Below, piece by piece: positions 14,115 to 21,725 of a stretch of DNA of 23,789 bases. The DNA is taken from assembly GCA_036481345.1 (NCBI GenBank), contig JAZGHU010000058.1:1-23789 (forward strand), read 5' to 3'. This DNA is from JAAOYC01 sp036481345. Lineage in GTDB: Archaea; Nanobdellota; Nanobdellia; Woesearchaeales; WJKL01. A model generated the notes under the pieces. It saw nothing but the letters and a program-made list of their open reading frames with translations. It was not told the DNA's origin and made no database searches. The translations under genes and the position numbers were made by a program. Position 1 is the first letter of the stretch. The number at the start of each line of letters is the position of its first letter.

Positions 14115-15671
14115 ATGTCAGAAATTCTAATTGAGCATAAGACAGCAGATCCCACAATTGATTTAGCTTTAGATACATTAAAGATTAAAAAACAAGCATT
14201 GGTCTTTGCAAACACTAAAAGATCTGCAGAAAAGACAGCAGAAGATATCTCAAAACAAATTAAAGACTCTTCAGAAGAACTAGAAAAATTATCAAAAGAT
14301 ATAAAGAAAGTTCTTGCACATCCTACAAAACAATGTGAACGTCTTGCAAAATGCATTGAAAAAGGAATCGCATTCCATCATGCTGGTTTAACTCACAAAC
14401 AAAAAGAATTAATTGAGGATAATTTCAGAGTAGGAATAATAAGAATAATCTGCTGCACTCCAACTTTAGCTTTTGGTCTAGATTTGCCTGCATTTAGAGC
14501 AATAATGAAAGATCTAAGACGCTTTGGTCATCGTGGTCTGGATTGGATTCCAACATTAGAATATCTACAGATGGCTGGCAGGGCAGGACGCCCAAAATTT
14601 GATAAATATGGAGAAGCAATTGCAATAGCTAAAACAGAGCCAGCTAAAAAAGAAATAGAAAAAAGATATATAAATGGCAAGCCAGAAGAAATATTCTCAA
14701 AACTAGCTGTTGAACCTGTCTTAAGAACATATATTCTATCATTAATTGCAACTGGCTTTGTAAGAACAGAAAAAGACATGATTAAATTCTTTTCAAAAAC
14801 ATTCTGGGCATTCCAATATCAAGACATGAATAAACTAAGCAGTATAATCAGAAGGATGTTGGGATTATTAGAAGAATACAAATTTATTGAATCAAATGAA
14901 GAACAAGAGGAATTCCAATCAGCATCAGACATGTACAACTACTCATATAAGCCAACATTAATTGGAAAAAGAGTTGCAGAACTCTATATTGATCCATTAA
15001 CAGCTCATTTTTTAATGGGCTGTATTGAAAAAGCCACTAAGATCAAAATAAATGAGTTCTCTTTCTTGCAAGCTGTTTCCCACACATTAGAGATGAGGCC
15101 TTTGCTAAGAGTCAGAGTAAAAGAATTTGATATAATTGAAGAAGAACTTCTAAAACAATCAGATTACTTGTTAGAATTAATGCAGATGTATGATCCAGAA
15201 TATGATGATTATCTTAATTCAGTTAAAACAGCAATTTTCCTTAAAGACTGGATAAATGAAAAAGATGAAGAATATCTTTTAGAAACATATAATGTTAGAC
15301 CAGGAGAAATAAGAGTCAAACAAGGTCTTGCTGATTGGCTTTTATACTGCACAGAAGAACTCACAAGAATGCTTGAGCACAAAGAAATAATCAAAGAAAT
15401 AATCAAATTAAGAATAAGACTAAAACATGGAGCAAAAGAAGAACTACTTCCATTATTAAGATTAAAAAATATTGGCAGAGTCAGAGCAAGAAAATTATTC
15501 AAAGCAGGCATCAAAGACATCAGAGAAATAAAAAAGGCAGAAGCAATTACTCTTGCACAATTGGTAGGAAGAAAAACAGCATTAAGCATAAAAGAACAAG
15601 TTGGACAAAAAATAAAGACAATTCCAAAAGGAACTAGGAAGGGGCAGACTTCAATTAAAAAATTTAACTAG
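14115..15671 (+). CDS. Hel308-like helicase, RecA2 and C-terminal domains only
   Basis: 518 residues. The sequence starts at the linker to the second RecA domain and carries LVFANTKRSAEKTA (29-42), AFHHAGL (86-92), motif V CTPTLAFGLDLPA (114-126) and motif VI QMAGRAGRP (152-160). The winged-helix and ratchet regions follow, then a helix-hairpin-helix end (about 455-510: LRLKNIGRVRARKLFKAGI). Full Hel308 is about 700 aa. The missing first 200 aa should hold Walker A, DEAH and motif III, so this chain alone cannot bind and hydrolyse ATP normally. It could work with a RecA1 half encoded elsewhere, or be a remnant with a binding role. The frame is intact over 1.5 kb with normal codon use and its own promoter, which argues against decay. 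It overlaps the HD gene by 8 bp, convergent. Confidence 0.85.
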   Translation: MSEILIEHKTADPTIDLALDTLKIKKQALVFANTKRSAEKTAEDISKQIKDSSEELEKLSKDIKKVLAHPTKQCERLAKCIEKGIAFHHAGLTHKQKELIEDNFRVGIIRIICCTPTLAFGLDLPAFRAIMKDLRRFGHRGLDWIPTLEYLQMAGRAGRPKFDKYGEAIAIAKTEPAKKEIEKRYINGKPEEIFSKLAVEPVLRTYILSLIATGFVRTEKDMIKFFSKTFWAFQYQDMNKLSSIIRRMLGLLEEYKFIESNEEQEEFQSASDMYNYSYKPTLIGKRVAELYIDPLTAHFLMGCIEKATKIKINEFSFLQAVSHTLEMRPLLRVRVKEFDIIEEELLKQSDYLLELMQMYDPEYDDYLNSVKTAIFLKDWINEKDEEYLLETYNVRPGEIRVKQGLADWLLYCTEELTRMLEHKEIIKEIIKLRIRLKHGAKEELLPLLRLKNIGRVRARKLFKAGIKDIREIKKAEAITLAQLVGRKTALSIKEQVGQKIKTIPKGTRKGQTSIKKFN

Positions 15672-16719
15672 GATAAATTATTGGACTTTCTAACATTTTT
15701 TCTATTGATCTAGAATTAGTCTTGAGAAATTCAATAAATGTATCAACAACCATTCTGCTGAATTGATTCTCTGGAGTCAATCTTAACTTTACATAAGCAT
15801 CTTCAAGATCGATAATTTCAGCTTTAAGAAGTTCATTATAATCAATGCCTTCTGGAATTCTAACTCCATTCCGAGTATTTCTTTTTATCATATCAATCAA
15901 ACGATTATGATATAATGACTCTGCATCATCTTCACCAAATCTATGTTGGTATCTTTTAAGTATCTGATCTAACTTAGATCTACTAGACCATTCTAATATC
16001 TCTAGATCTAATTCACTCTCATCATAACCAGCAGACCTTTTAACTTCTTCAATAGTCTCATCATGTGGTGTTATGGGATCATAAGACCTGGCATTGCTTA
16101 TAGCAAGATAAGAATCAACAACTCTGATAATCTTATTAACCAAAAAAATCTCATCTCTAACTAATCCTAATGGGCCGTTTCCATCAATTTCTTCTTGATG
16201 ACACAATGGTTTCATAGCACAACCCCTTAGATCAGGAACATTTTCAGTTGCTTGATCAACAATAAGATAACCAGTAAATACATGCAGGCTCATAAGTTCA
16301 TACAAATCCATTGAAAAATAAATTCCTTGCTCAATGCCTTCCATTAATCTTCCAGGAAGTGCAAGTTTTCCAAGATCATGTAAAACAGCCCCATATCCTA
16401 CATCTTTTAGTTCTGCAGTGCTAAATTCCAATCTAGAAGCAACACCTGCAGCTATAGCAAACATTATCTTGCTATGGCCAGAGCCTTCTGCAGGCATAAA
16501 ATTCTTAAAAACATCATCTAAATAAGAATAAAGTCTAGGGATCCTTTCATGGGTATCTTTGATTACTTCAGTTAGTTCTCTTGCCCTTGCATCAACTAAT
16601 GGCTGCAGATTTTCCTCATGAAATAAATCTACAAAATAGTTTATTCTTGGAGCTATCTCTTTCCTTCTCTCATCTGAGATTTCCAGTTTATCTAAGATAT
16701 GTTCTGCTTCTAATCTCAA
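15664..16719 (-). CDS. HD-GYP-like metal-dependent phosphohydrolase
   Basis: 351 residues, cytosolic. An HD core is visible: H82 (GHS), HDLGK (114-118), LPGRLMEG, H146 (LHVFTGY), HQEEIDGNGPLG (174-185) and VNKIIRVVDSYLAISNARSY (194-213). The order and spacing follow HD-GYP proteins (HDIGK, then HHE..DG.GYP, then ..I..V.D...A....R.Y), but the GYP tyrosine is replaced (GNGP). HD-GYP proteins of bacteria cleave cyclic di-GMP; that substrate cannot be assumed here. The start codon is TTG (16719), supported by a GGGGG Shine-Dalgarno (16726-16730) 6 nt upstream and by no in-frame ATG nearby. The C-terminal 130 residues are helical and of unknown role. Confidence 0.78.
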   Translation of the reverse strand: MRLEAEHILDKLEISDERRKEIAPRINYFVDLFHEENLQPLVDARARELTEVIKDTHERIPRLYSYLDDVFKNFMPAEGSGHSKIMFAIAAGVASRLEFSTAELKDVGYGAVLHDLGKLALPGRLMEGIEQGIYFSMDLYELMSLHVFTGYLIVDQATENVPDLRGCAMKPLCHQEEIDGNGPLGLVRDEIFLVNKIIRVVDSYLAISNARSYDPITPHDETIEEVKRSAGYDESELDLEILEWSSRSKLDQILKRYQHRFGEDDAESLYHNRLIDMIKRNTRNGVRIPEGIDYNELLKAEIIDLEDAYVKLRLTPENQFSRMVVDTFIEFLKTNSRSIEKMLESPIIYPS

Positions 16720-16725
16720 GAAAAT

Positions 16726-16730
16726 CCCCC
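16726..16730 (-). promoter_or_regulatory. Shine-Dalgarno deciding a TTG start
   Basis: On the minus strand AAGGGGG ends 6 nt before TTG 16719-16717. This is the reason for choosing the non-ATG start of the HD gene. Confidence 0.6.
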
Positions 16731-16796
16731 TTAAGGATTATATACTCTGGAGATATAAAAAGTTGATGGAAATACAGTATATATTTCTCAATAACC

Positions 16797-16804
16797 TTTA
16801 AATA
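16797..16804 (+). promoter_or_regulatory. TATA box of tRNA-Arg
   Basis: TTTAAATA is centred about 27 bp upstream of the tRNA 5' end at 16828. Confidence 0.6.
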
Positions 16805-16827
16805 TCTAAGAAATAAACTTTTTCTAT

Positions 16828-16930
16828 GCCCCTATGGTGTAATGGATAGCACGTAACCTTGCGGTAACTGCATCGAAAGATGCTCGCTTGCAATAAGGTT
16901 GAGATCGGAGTTCGACTCTTCGTGGGGGCG
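16828..16930 (+). tRNA. tRNA-Arg(GCG) with a 31-nt intron
   Basis: Acceptor GCCCCTA/TGGGGGC (one wobble pair), D stem GTGT/GCAC, anticodon stem TAACC/GGTTG, anticodon GCG at 16861-16863 with G37, T arm CGGAG-TTCGACT-CTTCG, discriminator G, no encoded CCA; 72 nt when spliced. The intron at 37/38 spans 16865-16895. It has a perfect bulge-helix-bulge: bulges GGT and TAA around a 4-bp TTGC/GCAA helix. The intron is capped by the hairpin GCATC-GAAA-GATGC, a GNRA tetraloop. An Ala(TGC) reading would need a mismatched anticodon stem. Confidence 0.9.
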
Positions 16931-16991
16931 TAACAAAGCACTTACGAAGTCTGTTGGTTTGTCAACTTTACTCCGAGAGGGCGTTTCAGAA

Positions 16992-17222
16992 TTAAATATG
17001 AGATTCAACTGCTTCTAGATCTTGCTCATCTTCTTCATCTACTTCGTCTTCTTCTTCGACATCAGATTCTTCTTCTGTTTCATCTTCTTCTGGTTTTCCT
17101 GCTTCCTCTGTCTCTGCTTTCTTTTTCTCTTTCTCCTGCTCCTCTTTTTCGTCTTCCTCTTCTTCTTCTCTTCTATCTTCTTCTTCGTCTTCAAGTGTTT
17201 GATTAAATTCTTGTATTACCAT
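16992..17222 (-). CDS. Small, extremely acidic low-complexity protein
   Basis: 76 residues, more than half Glu/Asp, with a short charged Lys-containing middle (EKEKKKAE). No fold, signal or TM segment is recognisable; it is probably disordered. The ATG (17222) comes 1 nt after the nitroreductase stop, so it should be translated by coupling to that gene. The antisense frame over the same DNA is a Phe-rich shadow. The partner may be the Lys/Arg-rich tail of the nitroreductase; this is inference from charge and position only. Confidence 0.6.
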   Translation of the reverse strand: MVIQEFNQTLEDEEEDRREEEEEDEKEEQEKEKKKAETEEAGKPEEDETEEESDVEEEDEVDEEDEQDLEAVESHI

Positions 17223-17223
17223 T

Positions 17224-17958
17224 TTATTTTATACCATGGACTTTTTTGAAATTCTTAAAGTCTTTCCTCTGCTTATTTTTTTCTTTGATCTTTTTTGTTA
17301 TATCCTTTGCAATCTTTTTTGATTTCTTTGCTACTTTTTCAGCTCCTTTTTCTAATACTCTTTTTCCTTTTCTAATACCTTTCTGAACATTAACAGAATG
17401 ATAACCTAAATATTCCATTACATCCTTAATTTTTCCCCTCCATCCATTAAGATAAGCAACATTTTCAATAGGATATTTAGAAGGCTCTTTAACTTTTTCT
17501 GCAGGATAACCAATAGTAAGTACAATTTGAGGCCTTGCTTCTTCAGGCAAACCAACTGCTTTTCCTAACATTCTCTCATCAAAAGCACCAACCCAGCAAG
17601 CTCCTAATCCTAAACTATGAGCCCTTAATAACATGTTCTCTGCAGCTGCTGCACAGTTCTGTATACTATACAACCTCTCGCCCCTAGTTCCATAATATCT
17701 TTCAGCAACCTGTGGCTCAGAACAGATAACAATCTGAACAGGAGCTTCTGTCATCCATGTTTGCTGTAAACAAGCCTCTGCTACATGTCTTTTTTTTCCA
17801 GCATTAGTAACAGCAATAAATTTCCAGTTCTGCAAGTTTCCAGCACTAGGAGCTAATCTTCCTGCATCAAGAATCTTAGAAATTAAATCCCACGGAATCT
17901 CCTTATCAAGGTACTTTCTTATGGTTCTTCTTGTTTTAATACACTTGGCTACATCCAT
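17224..17958 (-). CDS. Nitroreductase-family flavoprotein with a Lys-rich C-terminal tail
   Basis: 244 residues. Residues 1-185 form a nitroreductase domain that should bind FMN: the N-terminal RRTIRKY (10-16), APSAGNLQNWKF (36-47), the central SIQNCAAAAENMLLRAHSLGLGACWVGAF (98-126, of which the LGLGACWVG part is diagnostic) and IVLTIGYPAE (145-154). These enzymes reduce quinones, nitro groups or flavins with NAD(P)H; the substrate is unknown. Residues about 192-244 are an added tail with some 24 Lys/Arg, of a kind that could bind nucleic acid, membrane or the acidic protein encoded next. It is divergent from the DNA ligase gene. A TATA-like AAATTTATTAA (about 17982-17994) lies upstream. Confidence 0.87.
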   Translation of the reverse strand: MDVAKCIKTRRTIRKYLDKEIPWDLISKILDAGRLAPSAGNLQNWKFIAVTNAGKKRHVAEACLQQTWMTEAPVQIVICSEPQVAERYYGTRGERLYSIQNCAAAAENMLLRAHSLGLGACWVGAFDERMLGKAVGLPEEARPQIVLTIGYPAEKVKEPSKYPIENVAYLNGWRGKIKDVMEYLGYHSVNVQKGIRKGKRVLEKGAEKVAKKSKKIAKDITKKIKEKNKQRKDFKNFKKVHGIK

Positions 17959-18042
17959 ATTCTAATATTTAAACAACCTGATTAATAAATTTAACTATTT
18001 TTTCCCAAACATTTTAATACTAAGAATTATTAATCCTGAATA

Positions 18043-19785
18043 ATGAAATACTCTGATTTAGTAGAAATTTATGAAGAACTAGAAAAAACAACAAAGAGAT
18101 TAGAAAAAACATACATAATCTCAGAATTCTTAAAAAAAATATCTGGAACAGTATTAAAAGAAACAGTTTTACTTTTACAAGGAAGATCATTTCCCCAATG
18201 GGATGAAAGAAAAATTGGGGTTGCTTCTAGATTAGTTTTAAAAGCAATTAGCCAAGCAACAGGTATTTCCCCAGATAAAATTGAAAAACAATGGGCTAAA
18301 GTAGGAGATTTAGGGGATGTTGCTGCTGAATTCATTAAAGAAAAGAAACAAGCAACTTTATTCTCAACCAGTTTAACTGTAAAAAAAGTATTTGATAATA
18401 TTCAAAAATTAGCTACATTAGAGGGGGCTGGGACTGTAAACAAAAAAGTAGGATTAATTGCAGAACTTCTCACCTCAGCAAAACCAAATGAAGCAAAATA
18501 CATTGTTAGAACATTATTAGAAGAATTAAGAGTTGGAACAGCTAGAGGCACTTTAAGAGATGCTATTGTTTGGGCTTACTTCCCAAAAGCAGGAGTAACT
18601 TACAATAAAGAAGAAAAATCAATAGATGTCGTTGATAGAGAAATCTACAATCAACAAGTTGGCTTAGTGCAAAAAGCATATGATATGTCTAATGATTTTG
18701 CTTTAGTTGCAGAAAAAGCTAAAAAAGGCCAAATAAAGACAATCAGTTTAAAAATTGGAATTCCAATTAAAGCAATGCTTGCTCCTAAAGAAGCAGATGA
18801 AAAATCAGCATTAGAAAGAGTTAAAAGTCCATGCCAAGCAGAATACAAATACGATGGATTTAGGATACAAGTTCACAAAGATGGAAAAGAAATCAAACTT
18901 TTCACAAGAAATCTTGAAAATGTAACAAAACAATTCCCAGATGTAGTAAAATATGTTAAATCCAATGTTAAAGGCAAGGGTTTTATTCTTGATTCAGAAG
19001 CAGTTGGCTTCAATCCTATGACAAAAGCTTATCTTCCTTTTCAGAATGTTTCTCAAAGAATCAAAAGAAAATATCATATAGAACAAATGGCCAAGGATTT
19101 TCCAGTAGAACTTAATGTTTTTGACTGTATGGCTTATAACGGAGAAAGTACAATACAAGAGCCATTTGAAAAAAGAAGAGCACTGCTAAAAAAGATGATA
19201 ATTCCAGAAAACAAGAAAATAGTGCTATCTAAAGCAAAATTAGTCAAAAATGAAAAAGAAATCGATGAATTCTATAAAAAATCACTAAATGAAGGTCAAG
19301 AAGGGTTAATGTTAAAGAAATTAAATGCTCCATATAGCCCAGGAGCAAGAGTTGGATCAATGGTTAAGTTAAAAGGAACAAAAGAACCACTAGATCTTGT
19401 TATAACAAAGGCACAATGGGGAGAAGGTAAGCGTGCAAAATGGTTTTCAAGTTTTACATTAGCTTGTCTAGACAAAAACGACAATTTTGTTGAAATTGGC
19501 AAGGTTGGAACTGGAATTAAAGAGAAATCAGAAGGAGTAACATTTACAGAGCTTACAAAGCTATTAAAACCATTAATTATCAACCAAAAAGGCAAAACAG
19601 CAAAAGTTAAGCCAAAAATAGTAGTTGAAATTGCATATGAAGAGATTCAAAAATCAACTAACTACTCTTCTGGATATGCATTAAGATTTCCAAGAGTTAT
19701 CAGGCTAAGACACATGGAAAAGTCTGCTAAAGACATCAACACATTAAAAGATGTTGAGAAGTATTACAACGAACAGACAAAATAA
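18043..19785 (+). CDS. lig: ATP-dependent DNA ligase
   Basis: 580 residues, normal length for archaeal replicative ligase. It seals nicks at Okazaki fragments and repair sites. The all-helical N-terminal DNA-binding domain (about 1-215) has the typical opening YSDLVEIYEELEKTTKRLEK. The adenylation domain has motif I KYDGFR with nucleophile Lys269, motif III LDSEAVGF (about 316), motif IV EGLMLKK (about 420) and motif V MVKLKG (about 441). The C-terminal OB domain follows (WGEGKRAKWFSSFTLA... and ALRFPRVIRLR). ATG 18043 has a TATA-like TTTTAATA about 28 bp upstream, so it is leaderless. A T7 run follows the stop. Confidence 0.95.
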   Translation: MKYSDLVEIYEELEKTTKRLEKTYIISEFLKKISGTVLKETVLLLQGRSFPQWDERKIGVASRLVLKAISQATGISPDKIEKQWAKVGDLGDVAAEFIKEKKQATLFSTSLTVKKVFDNIQKLATLEGAGTVNKKVGLIAELLTSAKPNEAKYIVRTLLEELRVGTARGTLRDAIVWAYFPKAGVTYNKEEKSIDVVDREIYNQQVGLVQKAYDMSNDFALVAEKAKKGQIKTISLKIGIPIKAMLAPKEADEKSALERVKSPCQAEYKYDGFRIQVHKDGKEIKLFTRNLENVTKQFPDVVKYVKSNVKGKGFILDSEAVGFNPMTKAYLPFQNVSQRIKRKYHIEQMAKDFPVELNVFDCMAYNGESTIQEPFEKRRALLKKMIIPENKKIVLSKAKLVKNEKEIDEFYKKSLNEGQEGLMLKKLNAPYSPGARVGSMVKLKGTKEPLDLVITKAQWGEGKRAKWFSSFTLACLDKNDNFVEIGKVGTGIKEKSEGVTFTELTKLLKPLIINQKGKTAKVKPKIVVEIAYEEIQKSTNYSSGYALRFPRVIRLRHMEKSAKDINTLKDVEKYYNEQTK

Positions 19786-19797
19786 TTCTTTTTTTAT
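19786..19797 (+). terminator. T-tract after the DNA ligase gene
   Basis: The stop codon is followed by ttctttttttat, a T7 run without a hairpin. This is the usual archaeal termination signal. Confidence 0.45.
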
Positions 19798-19807
19798 CGT
19801 CTAAATA

Positions 19808-19859
19808 TTTCAAAAATGAAACGGTGTTCCATATATAGCCAGCCGTTTCAAAAATGAAA
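19808..19859. promoter_or_regulatory. Paired palindromic operators upstream of the winged-helix regulator
   Basis: TTTCAAAAATGAAA occurs twice exactly (19808-19821 and 19846-19859). Each copy is itself an inverted repeat, TTTCA-AAAA-TGAAA. The copies are 38 bp apart and additionally flanked by TGAAACGG/CCGTTTCA facing each other. The second site ends 3 bp before the TATA box (19863-19870) of the regulator gene. The layout is that of an autoregulatory operator. Confidence 0.6.
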
Positions 19860-19862
19860 AGA

Positions 19863-19870
19863 TTTAAATA
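19863..19870 (+). promoter_or_regulatory. TATA box of the winged-helix regulator
   Basis: TTTAAATA is centred 27 bp upstream of ATG 19894, predicting a leaderless mRNA. It lies directly next to the operator pair. Confidence 0.6.
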
Positions 19871-19893
19871 TAATCATTAATTTCTATTATCTT

Positions 19894-20433
19894 ATGCAGG
19901 CGGTGGACGTATTAAAAGACTTATTTGATGAAAAAATACTCTCTATTCTAAATATAATCATCAATGATAAGACAGGGGGGATGTATTTAGGAGAGATAAC
20001 AAGAGCAGCAAATGTTCCTAAAGCAACCACATTTAGAATCCTCAATAAACTTGTAAATGCAGAACTAATAGAAGAGAAAAAGATAAAAAAGCTTAAACTA
20101 TACAAATTTAAAAGAGCAGGTAAATCAGAGTTTCTCTATAATATGTTCAAAAAAGATGTTCAAGTTCTAAAGATGTTCATAGATCAAGTAAAAAGCATAG
20201 AACAACTACAATATGTTGTGCTTCATGGAGAAGAAACAAAAGATAGAGCAAACCTGCTATTAATCGGAGGAAATATCGATTCTGGCAAAATAAAAGAGAT
20301 TTGTGGTAAAATAAAAGAAGAACACAACTTTATTATCTCTCCTTTGACATTAACAGTAGAACAATATGATTCTATGAGTAAAATGGGTCTTTATTCTGGA
20401 AAAAAGAACATTTTATTTGAGAAAAAACAATAA
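19894..20433 (+). CDS. Winged-helix transcriptional regulator with a C-terminal nucleotidyltransferase-like region
   Basis: 179 residues. The N-terminal part (about 8-75) is a winged helix: KILSILNIII, LGEITRAANVPKATTFRILNKLVNAELIEEKK (recognition helix PKATTFRILNKL) and a beta wing with KLYKF. It resembles archaeal MarR/ArsR-type regulators. A helix (about 80-105) follows, then an alpha/beta part with YVVLHGEETKDRANLLLIGGNI (about 107-128), which resembles the nucleotidyltransferase-like fold found in some archaeal HTH proteins; no metal-binding GS...D.D motif is clear. It probably represses its own promoter through the two palindromes upstream. It converges on ftsZ. Confidence 0.8.
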   Translation: MQAVDVLKDLFDEKILSILNIIINDKTGGMYLGEITRAANVPKATTFRILNKLVNAELIEEKKIKKLKLYKFKRAGKSEFLYNMFKKDVQVLKMFIDQVKSIEQLQYVVLHGEETKDRANLLLIGGNIDSGKIKEICGKIKEEHNFIISPLTLTVEQYDSMSKMGLYSGKKNILFEKKQ

Positions 20434-20468
20434 TTATAGATTTAATTCTGTATTAAAAAGAAAAAAAA

Positions 20469-20491
20469 TCTCCGCAATGTTTCAGCGGAGA
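20469..20491 (-). terminator. Intrinsic-type terminator of the ftsZ transcript
   Basis: Read on the minus strand, TCTCCGC/GCGGAGA makes a 7-bp GC-rich stem with a 9-nt loop, followed directly by eight T, a C and five T (20468 downwards). It ends a 3' region of about 110 nt behind ftsZ. Confidence 0.6.
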
Positions 20492-20603
20492 AAGCAATTT
20501 TGCCTTCATTTTTGGGGGTGGTTAGGGAGTATAAAAATGAAGGCAAGAAAACACATCACGTACTTGTGACTATGAAATAAGAGGGGATATGGACTATCCC
20601 GGC
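20492..20603 (-). ncRNA. Structured 3' untranslated region of ftsZ, possible small RNA
   Basis: Between the ftsZ stop and the terminator there are two further hairpins. One is GGGATA/TATCCC (20584-20589, 20595-20600). The other is a perfect 14-bp stem TTGCCTTCATTTTT/AAAAATGAAGGCAA (20500-20513, 20533-20546) with a 19-nt loop that is C-rich on the ftsZ strand (AACCACCCCC). No ORF is present. Such a loop could pair with G-rich Shine-Dalgarno sequences; function is inferred. Confidence 0.4.
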
Positions 20604-21677
20604 TTATTGCACTATTTCAATGCCTAATTCTTCGCTTATTTGTTTAGCCCTTTCGCTTGGCTGTGTATGATCCACTTTTCCAAGTATCCAAGGACTTTTA
20701 ACACCTGTAATGATTGTCATTACAGTCATCTTGCCTTTCATGTCATCTGAAACTCTTGCTCCCCAGATAACATTTGCATCGTCGTCTAAGCTTTCAGTTA
20801 CTAACTCTCCTGCTCTGCTAATTTCATCCAGAGTCATATCAGGGCCACCAATCACATGGATTAAAGCTCCTGTTGCTCCTTCATAATTGATATCTAGCAG
20901 TGGATTGTTCAAAGCACCTTTTACAGCTTCTTCTACTTTATTGTTAGTGTCTGAGCTTCCTACTCCGATAGCTGCTACTCCTCCATTAGTCATGATTGCC
21001 TTAACATCTGCATAGTCAAGGTTAACTAATGATGGAACTGCAATTGTTTCAACAATACCTTTGATCATTGTTGAAATCAACTCATTTGCTACTGCAAATG
21101 CTTGTTGTATAGGCAAGTTTCCTGCAATATTAACTAGTCTATTATTATCAATAACTATAACAGTATCAGAAACTTGTCTTAGTTGTTGCAATCCAAATTC
21201 AGCTTTATCGACCCTAGCTCTTTCAATATTGAACGGCATAGTTACAGTACCAATTACTATTGCTCCTGCGTCTTTAGCAACTTGAGCTACTACTGGTGCT
21301 GATCCTGTACCAGTTCCACCTCCCATTCCTGCGCATACAAAAGCCATGTCTGCATCCTTCAGATGCTCTTTTATTTCATTCAAACTTTCTTGTGCAGCTT
21401 CAGCTCCTTTTTCAGGGTAGCCTCCACATCCTAGTCCTCTAGTTACTTCTCTACCAATCAAGAACTTTGCATCTGCATCAGTAATGTTCAAATGCTGTTG
21501 ATCAGTGTTAGCTGCGATAATTTCAGCTCCACGGATGCCTTTGTTGTAAAGCCATCCAACCATGTTGTTTCCTGCTCCGCCTACACCTAAAACCTTGATT
21601 TTAGCTTGTCCGACAGAGACATCTTCAAATTGTTTTTCATTTGCATTGTTTAGTGCACTTTCTACGATAAAGTCCAT
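20604..21677 (-). CDS. ftsZ: Cell-division GTPase FtsZ
   Basis: 357 residues. FtsZ polymerises with GTP to form the division ring. The nucleotide-binding motifs are intact: GVGGAGNN (31-38), AANTDQQHL, the tubulin signature GGGTGTGSAPV (119-129), PFNIERARV and the T7-loop catalytic stretch NLDYADVKAIM (Asp residues). The C-terminal domain includes GVKSPWILGK and ends shortly after, in a short tail. Length is normal for archaeal FtsZ. ATG 21677 is fixed by a Shine-Dalgarno GAGGGGG (21688-21694) 10 nt upstream, so this mRNA has a leader, unlike most neighbours. The promoter region holds two inverted repeats. Confidence 0.97.
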   Translation of the reverse strand: MDFIVESALNNANEKQFEDVSVGQAKIKVLGVGGAGNNMVGWLYNKGIRGAEIIAANTDQQHLNITDADAKFLIGREVTRGLGCGGYPEKGAEAAQESLNEIKEHLKDADMAFVCAGMGGGTGTGSAPVVAQVAKDAGAIVIGTVTMPFNIERARVDKAEFGLQQLRQVSDTVIVIDNNRLVNIAGNLPIQQAFAVANELISTMIKGIVETIAVPSLVNLDYADVKAIMTNGGVAAIGVGSSDTNNKVEEAVKGALNNPLLDINYEGATGALIHVIGGPDMTLDEISRAGELVTESLDDDANVIWGARVSDDMKGKMTVMTIITGVKSPWILGKVDHTQPSERAKQISEELGIEIVQ

Positions 21678-21687
21678 TTTTTTTATT

Positions 21688-21694
21688 CCCCCTC
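21688..21694 (-). promoter_or_regulatory. Shine-Dalgarno of ftsZ
   Basis: GAGGGGG on the minus strand, 10 nt before the ATG. It fits the archaeal 16S rRNA 3' end and supports the chosen start. Confidence 0.6.
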
Positions 21695-21725
21695 TTTTAT
21701 GAGATTCATCTTATTTTTTTCTGTA

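Noticed and set aside
16828..16930. Reading the third tRNA as Ala(TGC)
   Set aside because: It would need an anticodon stem with a mismatch and lose the perfect bulge-helix-bulge; Arg(GCG) pairs fully.
17022..17249. Phe-rich plus-strand ORF of 75 codons
   Set aside because: It is the complement of the Glu/Asp-rich gene; a GAA/GAG-rich strand always yields such a Phe/Leu frame.
19808..19859. Start of a CRISPR-like array (two identical 14-bp units)
   Set aside because: There are only two short units with one 24-bp gap and no cas genes; operator placement explains them better.
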